Source: HGM04593 sp045634365
Lineage (GTDB): Bacteria; Bacteroidota; Bacteroidia; Bacteroidales; Bacteroidaceae
Length of the DNA stretch: 20,367 nucleotides
Direction of reading: 5' to 3'
NCBI GenBank assembly: GCA_045634365.1
Contig: JAZRAC010000044.1
Location: 1-20,367 of the forward strand
Below the pieces are notes generated by a model. The model saw only the letters and a program-made list of their open reading frames with translations, was not told the DNA's origin and did no database searches. Made by a program: the position numbers and the translations under genes. Shown piece by piece: positions 1-7,520 of the stretch (position 1 is its first letter; every line of letters begins with the position of its first letter).

Positions 1-373
1 ATATTCCTCACTGCTGCCTCCCGTAGGAGTCTGGACCGTGTCTCAGTTCCAGTGTGGGGGACCTTCCTCTCAGAACCCCTATTCATCGTTGGCTAGGTGG
101 GCCGTTACCCCGCCTACTACCTAATGAAACGCATCCCCATCTCTCATCGCCGGAGCTTTCATAATGATTTCATGCAAACTCATTATGTTATTCGGTATTA
201 ATCTCTCTTTCGAAAGGCTATCCCAATATGAGAGGCAGGTTGGATACGCGTTACTCACCCGTGCGCCGGTCGTTCCTGACAAAAAGCAAGCTTTATGTCA
301 AAAACCCCTCGACTTGCATGTGTTAAGCCTGTAGCTAGCGTTCATCCTGAGCCAGGATCAAACTCTTCGTTGT
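1..373 (-). rRNA. rrs: 16S ribosomal RNA, 5' part (partial)
   Basis: Read on the minus strand this is the start of 16S rRNA. The universal 27F site (AGAGTTTGATCCTGGCTCAG) lies at about 347-366, and the 338-type site (CTCCTACGGGAGGCAGCAGT) is at the left edge. About 373 nt, roughly domain I, are present and the rest lies left of position 1. The 5' end is placed about 5 nt before GAAGAG by analogy with E. coli 16S, so it may be off by a few bases. Sequence such as ACGCTAGCTACAGGCTTAAC is Bacteroidales-type. The gene is transcribed away from dnaG. Confidence 0.97.
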
Positions 374-592
374 AAAATTTTTTATTTGTAATGCCTATTA
401 AAGGCATATAGTCTGATTTGCTGGCCGGAATTAAAAGTACATCAAATTATTTGACGGTTGTTTTAAAGTTCCTTACTTATACACGATTTATCTAAATAAA
501 TCTTCGTTGTACTGCTTGTCTGTATGGAATGGTTTTCAAGGATCATCTTGCTTATCGAGCAGCGGAACCGTGTTCCTTGCCGAAAGCGAGTG

Positions 593-623
593 CAAAGGTA
601 TAGCAAATTTTTATAATACCAAA
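593..623 (-). promoter_or_regulatory. rRNA operon promoter, Bacteroides type
   Basis: On the minus strand a TTTG (-33 box, 620-623) is followed after 19 bp by TACCTTTG (593-600), an exact match to the Bacteroides -7 consensus TAnnTTTG. Transcription would start near 586, giving a leader of about 210 nt before the 16S 5' end. The A/T-rich tract just upstream could act like an UP element. Confidence 0.8.
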
Positions 624-692
624 CTTTTTGAGAAGAAAAATTGTAGAAAAATCGATTATTTTCAAAAACAACTTTTTTGACAATTATTTTTA

Positions 693-722
693 AAACATTT
701 TGAGCAATTTTCAAACATTTTG
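693..722. repeat. Short direct repeat in the A/T-rich tract upstream of the rRNA promoter
   Basis: AAACATTTTG occurs at 693-702 and again at 713-722, exactly 20 bp apart (about two helical turns), within a tract rich in A and T runs 70-100 bp upstream of the rRNA -33 box. Phased A-tracts bend DNA, and upstream bends or UP elements are common at rRNA promoters. The functional link here is inference. Confidence 0.4.
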
Positions 723-841
723 CATTATTTTCAGGTAATTAGTCTGCAAAACTTCGATAATATTATTTTCCACATTTCTCTCGCAGGAATGCAAAAAATC
801 ATTTTTTCACGCAACTTCTTTTTTCTAATCCCAACTTAATG

Positions 842-849
842 TATCTTCG
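842..849 (+). promoter_or_regulatory. Possible dnaG promoter (-7 box variant)
   Basis: TATCTTCG differs from TAnnTTTG at one base and lies about 50 nt before the dnaG start. No good TTTG/TTG is found 19-21 bp upstream, so this is a weak call. The identical variant precedes miaB at 7489-7496. Confidence 0.4.
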
Positions 850-899
850 CAGAAAGAAACAAGAGAGGCACATCCTCTCCTATACCTTATATAATATAT

Positions 900-2915
900 A
901 TGATTGACAGAGCAACCATAGAGCAGATAATGGACACTGCCAAAGTGGAAGAGGTGGTGGGAGATTTTGTCGCACTGCGCAAACGCGGCGTGAATATGAT
1001 TGGTCTTTGCCCTTTTCATAATGAAAAAACACCGTCGTTCACTGTTTCACCTGCAAAAAACCTGTGGAAATGCTTTGGTTGCGGCAAGGGTGGCAAGCCC
1101 GTGCACTTTATTATGGAGCACGAGCAACTGAGCTACTACGACGCCTTGCGATGGCTCGCCCGCAAATATAATATAGAAATAAAGGAGCGCGAGCTCACAA
1201 ACGAGGAGAAGGAAAAAGAGAGTTTGCGTGAGAGCCTTTTTGTAATCAATCAATATACTCAACAGTTCTTTGTGAACGCGCTCAACAACAGTGAAGAGGG
1301 GAAGGCGATAGGACTGAACTATTTTCGTCACCGTGGGCTGCACGACGAGACAATCGAGAAATTCGGGCTTGGCTACGCACCCGAGCGCAGCGATGCTCTT
1401 GCCTCAACCGCAACAGCCGCCGGCTACAATGCCGACCTTTTGGCGCAAACAGGCGTGTGCTACAAGACCGACGATGGAAGGCTTAAAGACCGTTTCAGAG
1501 GACGATGCATATTCCCCGTACACACAATCTCGGGCAAAGTGGTGGCCTTCGGAGGCCGCATATTGCAAAATAACCCTAAGGCTGCAAAATATGTAAACTC
1601 GCCCGAGTCGGACATATATCACAAGAGCGACCATCTGTATGGCCTCTATTTTGCCAAGCAAGCAATTATGCAGAAAGACCGCTGCATTCTCGTCGAAGGC
1701 TATTTGGATGTAATTTCAATGTATCAGGCGGGTATAAAGAATGTGGTTGCATCGTCTGGAACATCGCTCACCACCGGACAGATAAGGCTCATACACCGCT
1801 TCACAAACAACGTAACACTGCTATACGACGGCGACAAGGCCGGTATTAAAGCCTCGTTGCGCGGAACGGATATGTTGCTCGAAGAGGGAATGAACATAAA
1901 TGTGGTTCTGCTGCCCGACGGAGAGGACCCCGACAGCTACGCACAGAGCCACAGCACCGAAGAGTTCGAGGAGTTTATAAACAAGAACAAGGTAGATTTT
2001 ATACGCTTCAAGACCAACCTTTTGCTTAATGAAGTAGGTGAAGACCCCGTTGCACGAGCTACCCTCGTGGGCGACATAGTGAAAAGCATAGCCGTAATTC
2101 CCAACGAGATTCTGCGTAGCGAGTATATAAAAAAATGCAGCGAAATGCTGAAAGTGAGCGAAGGGCTGCTGGTTAAGGAAACGGCAAAAATACGCCAGAA
2201 ACGTAACGAAGAGCTGCAAAAGCGCATAAACGGCAGTAACACCGCCGACGCCGAGGAGCACACAGACACCCCCACCGCAGCACCCGCCCCCACGGAATTC
2301 CAGAAAAACATAATGGAGAGCTACACAGCCAACCCCTTGCACAACAAAGAGAGAGCCATAATACAATACCTGTTGCGCAACGGTGACAAGATGCTGCAAG
2401 TGCCCGAGAATACAGCCTCAGGCACACCCGCCTTCACCGAAACGGTAATATCGCACCTCTACTACTCGTTTCACGAGGACGGCATAGAATTAAGCCATCC
2501 GCTATACAAACGCATATTCGAAGAGGCCTCGGAGCACGCAAGCGATATAAGATTCAACCCCGAAAGGCACTTTCTCTCGCACCCCGACAGTGAAATTTCA
2601 CGCCTCGCAGCCGACCTGTGTGGCGAGAGATACATATTGAGCAAATTCTTCTCGGAACAGGCAAGCAACGAGGAGCGCAACGAAATGGCAATACTTTTTG
2701 AGCAGACGACACGCCTCTCCATTGCCTACAAGCACAGCATAATAGATGAAATGCTGAAAGAGACAATGGCGCAGCTGAAAGACCCGACCATAGCCGGCAA
2801 CGCCGAAAAGGCTATGGAACTGATGGAAAATTTCAAATTCTTGAAAGAGACACAGCAGGCACTGAACAACCAACTGCAACACTACGGATTCGGCTCGGCA
2901 GCACTGAATGTATAA
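900..2915 (+). CDS. dnaG: DNA primase DnaG
   Basis: Makes the RNA primers for leading- and lagging-strand DNA synthesis and works with the replicative helicase DnaB. The 671-residue protein shows the family layout. An N-terminal CHC2 zinc finger has C37, H40, C58 and C61 (CPFH ... CFGC). The TOPRIM catalytic core follows, with EGYLD at E266-D270 and DGD at 310-312, the acidic residues that bind metal. Next come a low-complexity Thr/Ala/Pro linker around 445-470 and a divergent C-terminal domain presumably contacting DnaB. It is slightly longer than usual (about 600-650), mainly through the linker and tail. The ATG at 900 starts directly at the conserved MIDRATIEQI. It is divergent from the rRNA operon and convergent with folE. 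Confidence 0.97.
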   Translation: MIDRATIEQIMDTAKVEEVVGDFVALRKRGVNMIGLCPFHNEKTPSFTVSPAKNLWKCFGCGKGGKPVHFIMEHEQLSYYDALRWLARKYNIEIKERELTNEEKEKESLRESLFVINQYTQQFFVNALNNSEEGKAIGLNYFRHRGLHDETIEKFGLGYAPERSDALASTATAAGYNADLLAQTGVCYKTDDGRLKDRFRGRCIFPVHTISGKVVAFGGRILQNNPKAAKYVNSPESDIYHKSDHLYGLYFAKQAIMQKDRCILVEGYLDVISMYQAGIKNVVASSGTSLTTGQIRLIHRFTNNVTLLYDGDKAGIKASLRGTDMLLEEGMNINVVLLPDGEDPDSYAQSHSTEEFEEFINKNKVDFIRFKTNLLLNEVGEDPVARATLVGDIVKSIAVIPNEILRSEYIKKCSEMLKVSEGLLVKETAKIRQKRNEELQKRINGSNTADAEEHTDTPTAAPAPTEFQKNIMESYTANPLHNKERAIIQYLLRNGDKMLQVPENTASGTPAFTETVISHLYYSFHEDGIELSHPLYKRIFEEASEHASDIRFNPERHFLSHPDSEISRLAADLCGERYILSKFFSEQASNEERNEMAILFEQTTRLSIAYKHSIIDEMLKETMAQLKDPTIAGNAEKAMELMENFKFLKETQQALNNQLQHYGFGSAALNV

Positions 2916-2933
2916 AACACAGCCACTGCCGAG
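2894..2933. terminator. Candidate bidirectional hairpin between dnaG and folE
   Basis: CTCGGCAG (2894-2901) and CTGCCGAG (2926-2933) form a perfect 8-bp stem. The 24-nt loop holds the dnaG stop codon and a further CTG/CAG pairing. It lies in the 20-bp gap between two convergent genes, so it could stop transcription both ways. A clear U tract is lacking on both sides, so intrinsic termination is uncertain. Confidence 0.45.
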
Positions 2934-2935
2934 GA

Positions 2936-3511
2936 CTATTTATTGCGCAAGAGATTCATAAACTCCTCGCGGGTTTTTGCTTGGTTAAACGCCCCGCAAA
3001 AATCGGATGTGGTGGTGATTGAATTCTGTTTCTTTATGCCACGCATCTGCATACACAGGTGCTGAGCCTCGATAACCACCATTACCCCCAGCGGATTAAG
3101 CGTATTCTGTATGCACTCCTTTATTTGCAGCGTGAGGCGCTCCTGCACCTGTAAACGACGGGCAAAGGCATCCACCACACGGGCAATCTTGCTCAGGCCG
3201 GTTATGTAACCATTGGGAATGTAGGCTACGTGCACTTTACCAAAGAAAGGCAGTATATGATGCTCGCAAAGAGAATAAAAATCAATATCCTTCACTATAA
3301 CCATCTGCTTATAATCCTCCTTGAACATTGCACCGCGCAATATTGCTTCGGGGTCTTCTTTATAGCCTGCGGTAGCTTCGAGCATGGCACGGGCAACCCT
3401 GTCGGGGGTATTCACAAGACCTTCGCGAGCGGTATCTTCGCCAATAGCTTCGAGCATACGGCTGCAACTATGCATAAGCATCTCTTTTGCCTTTTCTGTA
3501 TCGTGTAACAT
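2936..3511 (-). CDS. folE: GTP cyclohydrolase I
   Basis: Converts GTP to 7,8-dihydroneopterin triphosphate, the first step of tetrahydrofolate synthesis and a precursor for queuosine. The 191-residue protein carries the type IA zinc site: C82 and H85 in LCEHHILPF and C153 in AQHLCMQMRG, with catalytic-type histidines H84 and H151 at the positions equivalent to E. coli H112 and H179. The segment GLSKIARVVDAFARRLQVQE is typical. It is the last gene of the minus-strand operon, 6 bp behind the SPOR gene. folK and queA, also in folate and queuosine metabolism, lie elsewhere in this window. Confidence 0.96.
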   Translation of the reverse strand: MLHDTEKAKEMLMHSCSRMLEAIGEDTAREGLVNTPDRVARAMLEATAGYKEDPEAILRGAMFKEDYKQMVIVKDIDFYSLCEHHILPFFGKVHVAYIPNGYITGLSKIARVVDAFARRLQVQERLTLQIKECIQNTLNPLGVMVVIEAQHLCMQMRGIKKQNSITTTSDFCGAFNQAKTREEFMNLLRNK

Positions 3512-3517
3512 AGAGTT

Positions 3518-3952
3518 CTAATAAGGTAGATTTATAAGGGTTTTTCTAACCGAAATTTCCTTGAACTTGCGTGTAGCCTTCAACTTGTACATTACAGCCT
3601 CGGCCTCTTCGCGTGTGCGATAGTCGCCATACTGGCAGGAACGGATGGGCGATTCAAAGACCACATAAGCCTCGGCTCCGGGGAAATTCTCACGCATATA
3701 TTGTGCCCATTGGTTGGCCTCTTCGCGTGCCGCACGCGAGTTATTGCCCGAATAGACCATTACGCGATAACCTTCGACCTGCATAGCCTTTTCGGCAATC
3801 TTGCCCATAAGGCTATCGAGCCGTGCCGGCTGATATATGCGCACCGTGCCTTTTCCCGGCTCGTCGCGTTGCAATTCTTGCACAATAGTATTCTGCGCCC
3901 CTGCATAAAGGGCACAGAATATTATTGACAGAAGTATTATTCCTCGTTTCAT
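3518..3952 (-). CDS. Secreted SPOR-domain protein
   Basis: A 144-residue protein with a Sec signal peptide (hydrophobic core about residues 4-16, cleavage likely after AGA near residue 19) and a C-terminal SPOR fold from about 60 to 137. In the latter, YRVMVYSGNNSRAARE and the later SCQYGDYRTREEAEAV match the usual repeat-like SPOR halves. SPOR domains bind denuded peptidoglycan glycans, often at division septa, so an envelope role is likely. The particular role is unknown. It lies between tpiA (4 bp upstream) and folE (6 bp downstream), an arrangement that implies co-transcription rather than shared function. Confidence 0.85.
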   Translation of the reverse strand: MKRGIILLSIIFCALYAGAQNTIVQELQRDEPGKGTVRIYQPARLDSLMGKIAEKAMQVEGYRVMVYSGNNSRAAREEANQWAQYMRENFPGAEAYVVFESPIRSCQYGDYRTREEAEAVMYKLKATRKFKEISVRKTLINLPY

Positions 3953-3956
3953 TTAA

Positions 3957-4715
3957 TTACTTGAAAGCGTCGATAATACCTTTAAAATCGGCAACTTTGA
4001 GGGCTGCACCACCAATGAGACCGCCATCTACGTTGGGGTTGGCAAAAAGCTCTTTTGCATTGCTGGGCTTGCAGCTGCCACCATAGAGGATAGAGGTATT
4101 TTCGGCAATTTCGTTGCCATACTTCTCGGCGATGGTAGAGCGGATGTAAGCGTGAATCTCCTCGGCCTGCTCGGGAGTAGCTGTAAGACCGGTACCGATT
4201 GCCCAAACGGGCTCGTAGGCCAAGATTATTTTAGAAAAGTCCTCGGCCGAAAGGTCGTAGAGTGAACCGGCAAGCTGGTTGTAAACTACCTGATTCTGAA
4301 TACCCTGCTCACGTTCCTCTTTAACCTCACCGATGCAGAAGATGGGTGTAAGGCCGTTGGCAAGAGCAAGCTGAACCTTCTCTTTAAGGATTTCTGCTGT
4401 TTCGCCATAATAAGCACGACGCTCCGAGTGACCAAGAATCACATATTTGGCACCGGTAGATGCAACCATAGAGGCAGAAACCTCACCTGTGTATGCACCC
4501 GATACTTTGTCGGCGCAGTTCTCGGCACCAACACCGATGATAGCCTCATCGACAATGGGAGTAACCGATGCAAGGTGAATGAAGGGTGTGCAGATTACTA
4601 CATCGCAGTTGGGTTTGTCGGCTGTCAAAGCCTCGTTGAGCTCCTTTGCAAGAGCAATGCCCTCTTGAAGATTCATATTCATCTTCCAGTTTCCGGCAAC
4701 AATGTTCTTTCTCAT
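3957..4715 (-). CDS. tpiA: Triose-phosphate isomerase
   Basis: Interconverts dihydroxyacetone phosphate and glyceraldehyde 3-phosphate in glycolysis and gluconeogenesis. The 252-residue TIM barrel shows the substrate and catalytic residues N9 and K11 (GNWKMN), H96 (ILGHSERR) and E168 (AYEPVWAIGTG), plus the phosphate-binding ILYGGS and GLIGGAAL loops. Its length is normal for the family. The 43-bp gap before the start is very A/T rich and holds the palindrome TTTAAATTTAAA (4721-4732). A/T-rich leaders favour translation in Bacteroidota, which lack strong Shine-Dalgarno use. It sits fourth in the minus-strand operon. Confidence 0.97.
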   Translation of the reverse strand: MRKNIVAGNWKMNMNLQEGIALAKELNEALTADKPNCDVVICTPFIHLASVTPIVDEAIIGVGAENCADKVSGAYTGEVSASMVASTGAKYVILGHSERRAYYGETAEILKEKVQLALANGLTPIFCIGEVKEEREQGIQNQVVYNQLAGSLYDLSAEDFSKIILAYEPVWAIGTGLTATPEQAEEIHAYIRSTIAEKYGNEIAENTSILYGGSCKPSNAKELFANPNVDGGLIGGAALKVADFKGIIDAFK

Positions 4716-4758
4716 TTTCGTTTAAATTTAAATGGTTTGTATTAGTTTTATATATCAC

Positions 4759-6027
4759 TTATTTTTTGTCGTTCTTGTTCTCAGAAGGCTTCCCTGCAAA
4801 CATATCAATAAAGAGAATTATAGCCACCGGCAGGGCAAAAAGCAACAACCAAAAGGGCCAGCCTCGCATAATGCTCACATAATCGAGCTTTGTCGAGAAT
4901 ATTCCATTGCCCGACGATGCATCAAAATCGGGAACATCGGCAATACTCCATTTTTCCATCACACAGCCATCTTTAATGAGCAGAAGGCCGGGGTTGGCAC
5001 GAATCATTGTTTTTAGCGCAATATCATCGGCCCACAATAAAGGATATTCGGCCCCCGTGCGCTTGCTCCATACATCAACAGCCGAGGCCGAGGAGGATGT
5101 TGCCGCATAAAATGCCACTCCATTCGCCCTGCAATAGTCGTATATGTCATTTATCTTGTCGACACGGCTTTCGTCGGCCGTTTCGAGCGACTCTATCACA
5201 ACAAGCACCACACTGCCCGCATCGGAGAGAATTTCGGGGGCAAAATCATAATCGGTCTTGCTATCTATAAAATAAAAATCGTTCACCGTAGCCCTGCGCC
5301 CCCTCTCCACCAGCCTATTGCTGCTGCCAATATAGTTCCAAGAATTGTCGGGCAGTGAATCGGCAGTAAAAGTTTGCTCCTTGCCATCCTTTTCATAAAC
5401 AGAAAGAACCTCGTAACGCGCCGGCACATCCTCGACAGCCTCGCGCAGATTGGTACCTATTGCATAGGGACGAAAATCTATCACCGGCAGATGCCACACG
5501 CTCATCCACTCAACAAGCAACACGTAGAGCAGCACATAGAGCACCGCCATCCAGCGATTCTTGCTGCTCAAACACTGCTTGTAGAGAGTGTTCTTTACTA
5601 CCACCACCATTGCCATTACCAGTAGAAAGAGGTTTTTGGCAAACGTTTGCCAATTTGTAAGCTGCAACGCATCGCCGAAACAGCCACAGTCGTTCACAGG
5701 ATTTTTTAGCGCGATGTAAAGAGTCAACGGCACATAGAAAAGCAACAGCAGCAAGGTGAATATCGCAACCGACCGACGCCAAATGCCCGTGAGCAGAAAG
5801 AAGCCTGTAACAAACTCCACTCCGCTGAAAAGAAGAGCGAAGAAGAGCATCCAAGAGGGCGAGGCCTCAAAGCCGAATACCGTGGCATACTCGGTAATCT
5901 TGTACATAAAGCCCATCGGGTCGACAGCTTTTACAAAGCCCGACACCAAGAACACTATTGCCAACAGAATGCGACAAGCATTCGTGAGCAACGTGGTGAG
6001 CAATATGCGTTTAGTCGGCGATACCAT
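4759..6027 (-). CDS. DoxX/MauE-family membrane protein with C-terminal thioredoxin-like domain
   Basis: A 422-residue protein. Residues 1-180 are a DoxX/MauE-type four- to five-helix membrane domain (hydrophobic segments near 14-33, 62-83, 86-106, 128-145 and 158-176), with the motif NDCGCFGDA at 112-120. Residues 180-385 form a soluble region resembling a thioredoxin-like fold, ending in a conserved-looking MIRANPGLLLIKDG stretch, but with no CXXC active site. A final membrane segment lies near 388-407. MauE relatives handle disulfides in the periplasm. The CGC pair in the membrane part could be redox active, but the role here is inferred only. Its ATG overlaps the DUF1599 gene by 17 nt, suggesting coupled translation. 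Confidence 0.8.
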   Translation of the reverse strand: MVSPTKRILLTTLLTNACRILLAIVFLVSGFVKAVDPMGFMYKITEYATVFGFEASPSWMLFFALLFSGVEFVTGFFLLTGIWRRSVAIFTLLLLLFYVPLTLYIALKNPVNDCGCFGDALQLTNWQTFAKNLFLLVMAMVVVVKNTLYKQCLSSKNRWMAVLYVLLYVLLVEWMSVWHLPVIDFRPYAIGTNLREAVEDVPARYEVLSVYEKDGKEQTFTADSLPDNSWNYIGSSNRLVERGRRATVNDFYFIDSKTDYDFAPEILSDAGSVVLVVIESLETADESRVDKINDIYDYCRANGVAFYAATSSSASAVDVWSKRTGAEYPLLWADDIALKTMIRANPGLLLIKDGCVMEKWSIADVPDFDASSGNGIFSTKLDYVSIMRGWPFWLLLFALPVAIILFIDMFAGKPSENKNDKK

Positions 6028-6556
6028 TCTTTATAAGCCCAAAGACTGCGTAGTTTATCATATCCATATAATTGGCGTCGACACCCTCGGAAACTTTTGT
6101 AGCACCGCCAAGCTCCTCAATCTGCTTCGTGCGCCATATTTTGGTGAGGATAAGGTCGGTGTACGACGTGGTGCGCATTCCCCTCCACGCTTCGTTGTAG
6201 TCGTGGTTCTTCTTTTTCATAAGTTCGAGGGTCGTTTGCGCCTTCTTTTCATATAGAGCCATAGCCTCATCGGGCAAAATATCGCAGTGGTCGGAGTAGC
6301 CAAGATCGAGCTGTACAAGAGCTATTATTCCATAATTGACTATGCCTATAAGTTCGGAGTTAATATCCTCGCCCACAAGATTTTCGGCGCCTGTTTCAAG
6401 GGTGCGTATGCGTTTCGCTTTTATAAAAATCTGGTCGGTGAGCGACTGGGGACGCATTATGCGCCACGATGCACCATAGTCGTAGAGTTTCTTGCCAAAG
6501 AGGTCGCGACACACGGCCAACACCTTCTCAAATTCCTTGTTAGTATCGTTTGCCAT
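6011..6556 (-). CDS. DUF1599 (nucleotide modification associated domain 1) protein, internally duplicated
   Basis: A 181-residue soluble protein built from two similar halves. Residues 10-80 contain YDYGASWRIMRPQSLTDQI and later ELIGIVNYGIIAL. Residues 102-173 contain HDYNEAWRGMRTTSYTDLI and DMINYAVFGL. The shared pattern is (Y/H)DY..(A/S)WR.MR..S.TD...K..R...(L/I)E followed by a helical (M/V)NY segment. The Pfam name comes from genomic association with nucleotide-modifying enzymes; the biochemical function is not known to me. It lies between the glycosyltransferase (18 bp upstream) and the DoxX gene (17-nt overlap). Confidence 0.85.
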   Translation of the reverse strand: MANDTNKEFEKVLAVCRDLFGKKLYDYGASWRIMRPQSLTDQIFIKAKRIRTLETGAENLVGEDINSELIGIVNYGIIALVQLDLGYSDHCDILPDEAMALYEKKAQTTLELMKKKNHDYNEAWRGMRTTSYTDLILTKIWRTKQIEELGGATKVSEGVDANYMDMINYAVFGLIKNGIAD

Positions 6557-6574
6557 TGTAATATTATCGGTCGT

Positions 6575-7321
6575 TTAATTGTTTTTCGGATATTTCTTGA
6601 ACCAGCTGCCCACTTTGAGCTTTACAACCCCGAAGAAAGCCTCGCTGAATATTCCGCCGCTCATTTTAGAGGTTCCAAGCACGCGGTTCACAAAAATCAC
6701 AGGCACCTCCTTTATGGAGAAGCCGCACATATAGGTGGTGAATTTCATTTCAATCTGGAACGCATAACCCTTGAAGCGTATGGAGTCGAGGTCGATAGTT
6801 TCGAGCACTTTGCGACGGTAGCAGTTGAAGCCCGCAGTTGTATCATAGACGGGCAGACGGGTTATAAGACGCACATATTTTGACGCAAAATAGGACATAA
6901 GCACACGACCCATAGGCCAATTTACAACGTTCACACCCGTTACGTAACGGCTGCCGATGGAGAGGTCGTAACCATCCTTTGCGCAAGCCTCGTAGAGCAG
7001 AGGAACATCGGCCGGATTGTGTGAAAAATCGGCATCCATTTCAAAAATATACTCGTAGCCCTGCTTTAAGGCCCATTTAAAGCCGGCAATATAGGCCGTT
7101 CCAAGGCCGAGCTTGCCCTCACGCTCGATTATATGTACACGCCCGACAAGCTCCTTTTGCAGGCCCTTGACAATTGCAGCCGTGCCGTCGGGAGAGCCAT
7201 CATCGACCACAAGCACATCAAACGAATGTTCAAGCCCCATAAGGGCACGAATCATCTTCTCGATATTCTCCTTCTCGTTATATGTGGGAATAATAATTAC
7301 ACTGTCGCTCTTCATACACAT
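6575..7321 (-). CDS. Family 2 glycosyltransferase, polyprenol-phosphate mannosyl/glucosyl transferase type
   Basis: A 248-residue single-domain GT-A enzyme of the dolichol-phosphate mannose synthase group. The N-terminal IIIPTYNEKENI and VVDDGSPDGT (D40, D41) bind the nucleotide. The metal-binding DADFSHNP follows at about 96-103, then GSRYV and an FKGYAFQIEM segment typical of the DPM1 group. It lacks C-terminal membrane helices, so it resembles the soluble DPM1 class that charges a lipid carrier with a sugar; donor and acceptor cannot be told. The start is either ATG 7321 or ATG 7315, and the latter gives MKSDSVIIIPTYNE, the more usual N-terminus. It is the first gene of the six-gene minus-strand operon. 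Confidence 0.9.
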   Translation of the reverse strand: MCMKSDSVIIIPTYNEKENIEKMIRALMGLEHSFDVLVVDDGSPDGTAAIVKGLQKELVGRVHIIEREGKLGLGTAYIAGFKWALKQGYEYIFEMDADFSHNPADVPLLYEACAKDGYDLSIGSRYVTGVNVVNWPMGRVLMSYFASKYVRLITRLPVYDTTAGFNCYRRKVLETIDLDSIRFKGYAFQIEMKFTTYMCGFSIKEVPVIFVNRVLGTSKMSGGIFSEAFFGVVKLKVGSWFKKYPKNN

Positions 7322-7331
7322 TCAATTGCGA

Positions 7332-7347
7332 CGCGCCCAAGGGCGCG
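7332..7347. promoter_or_regulatory. GC-rich inverted repeat in the glycosyltransferase leader
   Basis: CGCGCCC (7332-7338) and GGGCGCG (7341-7347) are perfect inverted repeats separated by AA. TTGCG/CGCAA outer arms (7326-7330 and 7346-7350) offer an alternative pairing. The hairpin would form in the 5' UTR between the operon promoter and the start codon, ending about 10-16 nt before the ATG. It has no U tract to make it a terminator. It may affect translation or RNA stability, or be a protein-binding palindrome. Confidence 0.5.
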
Positions 7348-7364
7348 CAATCACACTTATGTTA

Positions 7365-7396
7365 CAAAGATAGCGTAAATCCTAAATATTTTCAAA
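7365..7396 (-). promoter_or_regulatory. Promoter of the glycosyltransferase-to-folE operon
   Basis: Minus strand TTTG (7393-7396), then a 20-bp spacer, then TATCTTTG (7365-7372), an exact TAnnTTTG. Transcription would begin near 7358, about 40 nt before the start codon, placing the GC-rich inverted repeat in the leader. It is divergent from the miaB promoter region. Confidence 0.75.
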
Positions 7397-7488
7397 ATAA
7401 ACTCTATAATATTATTTAAAATGCGCCTGCGGAAAAGTTATTTAGCGAAGAGTGTCTGTTTTTTACCCATATTCTCGTTTTTTATCGC

Positions 7489-7496
7489 TATCTTCG
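7489..7496 (+). promoter_or_regulatory. Possible miaB promoter (-7 box variant)
   Basis: TATCTTCG, the same one-base variant seen before dnaG, lies 24 bp before the GTG start of miaB. No convincing -33 TTTG is visible at the right distance, so the call is weak. Confidence 0.4.
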
Positions 7497-7520
7497 TGGC
7501 GAAAATCAATATAGAACAAC

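Larger units (their letters stand above)
374..899. other. Intergenic region: rRNA leader, rRNA promoter, A/T-rich upstream tract and dnaG leader
   Basis: No convincing gene lies here. From left to right: the rRNA leader (about 374-586, minus strand), containing a small hairpin with arms ATGCCT/AGGCAT at 391-407; a strong minus-strand promoter at 593-623; an A/T-rich tract (about 625-790) with many short A and T runs; then a variant plus-strand promoter box for dnaG at 842-849. The short minus-strand reading frame at 463-714 crosses the rRNA promoter and looks like chance. Confidence 0.7.

Noticed and set aside
455..475. Possible boxA-like antitermination site in the rRNA leader
   Set aside because: The minus strand reads GGAACTTTAAAAC, only loosely like boxA, and I know no firm Bacteroidales consensus to judge it by.
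463..714. Minus-strand reading frame of 83 codons in the rRNA leader region
   Set aside because: It runs across the rRNA promoter and A/T-rich tract and encodes a Lys/Phe/Asn-rich chain without domain features.
1821..2399. Long minus-strand reading frame (192 codons) inside dnaG
   Set aside because: It lies fully antisense to conserved dnaG sequence, has a cysteine/valine/glycine-rich composition typical of antisense frames, and shows no recognisable domain.
4721..4732. Palindrome TTTAAATTTAAA before tpiA
   Set aside because: Simple A/T palindrome in an A/T-rich leader; as a regulator site it has no further support.
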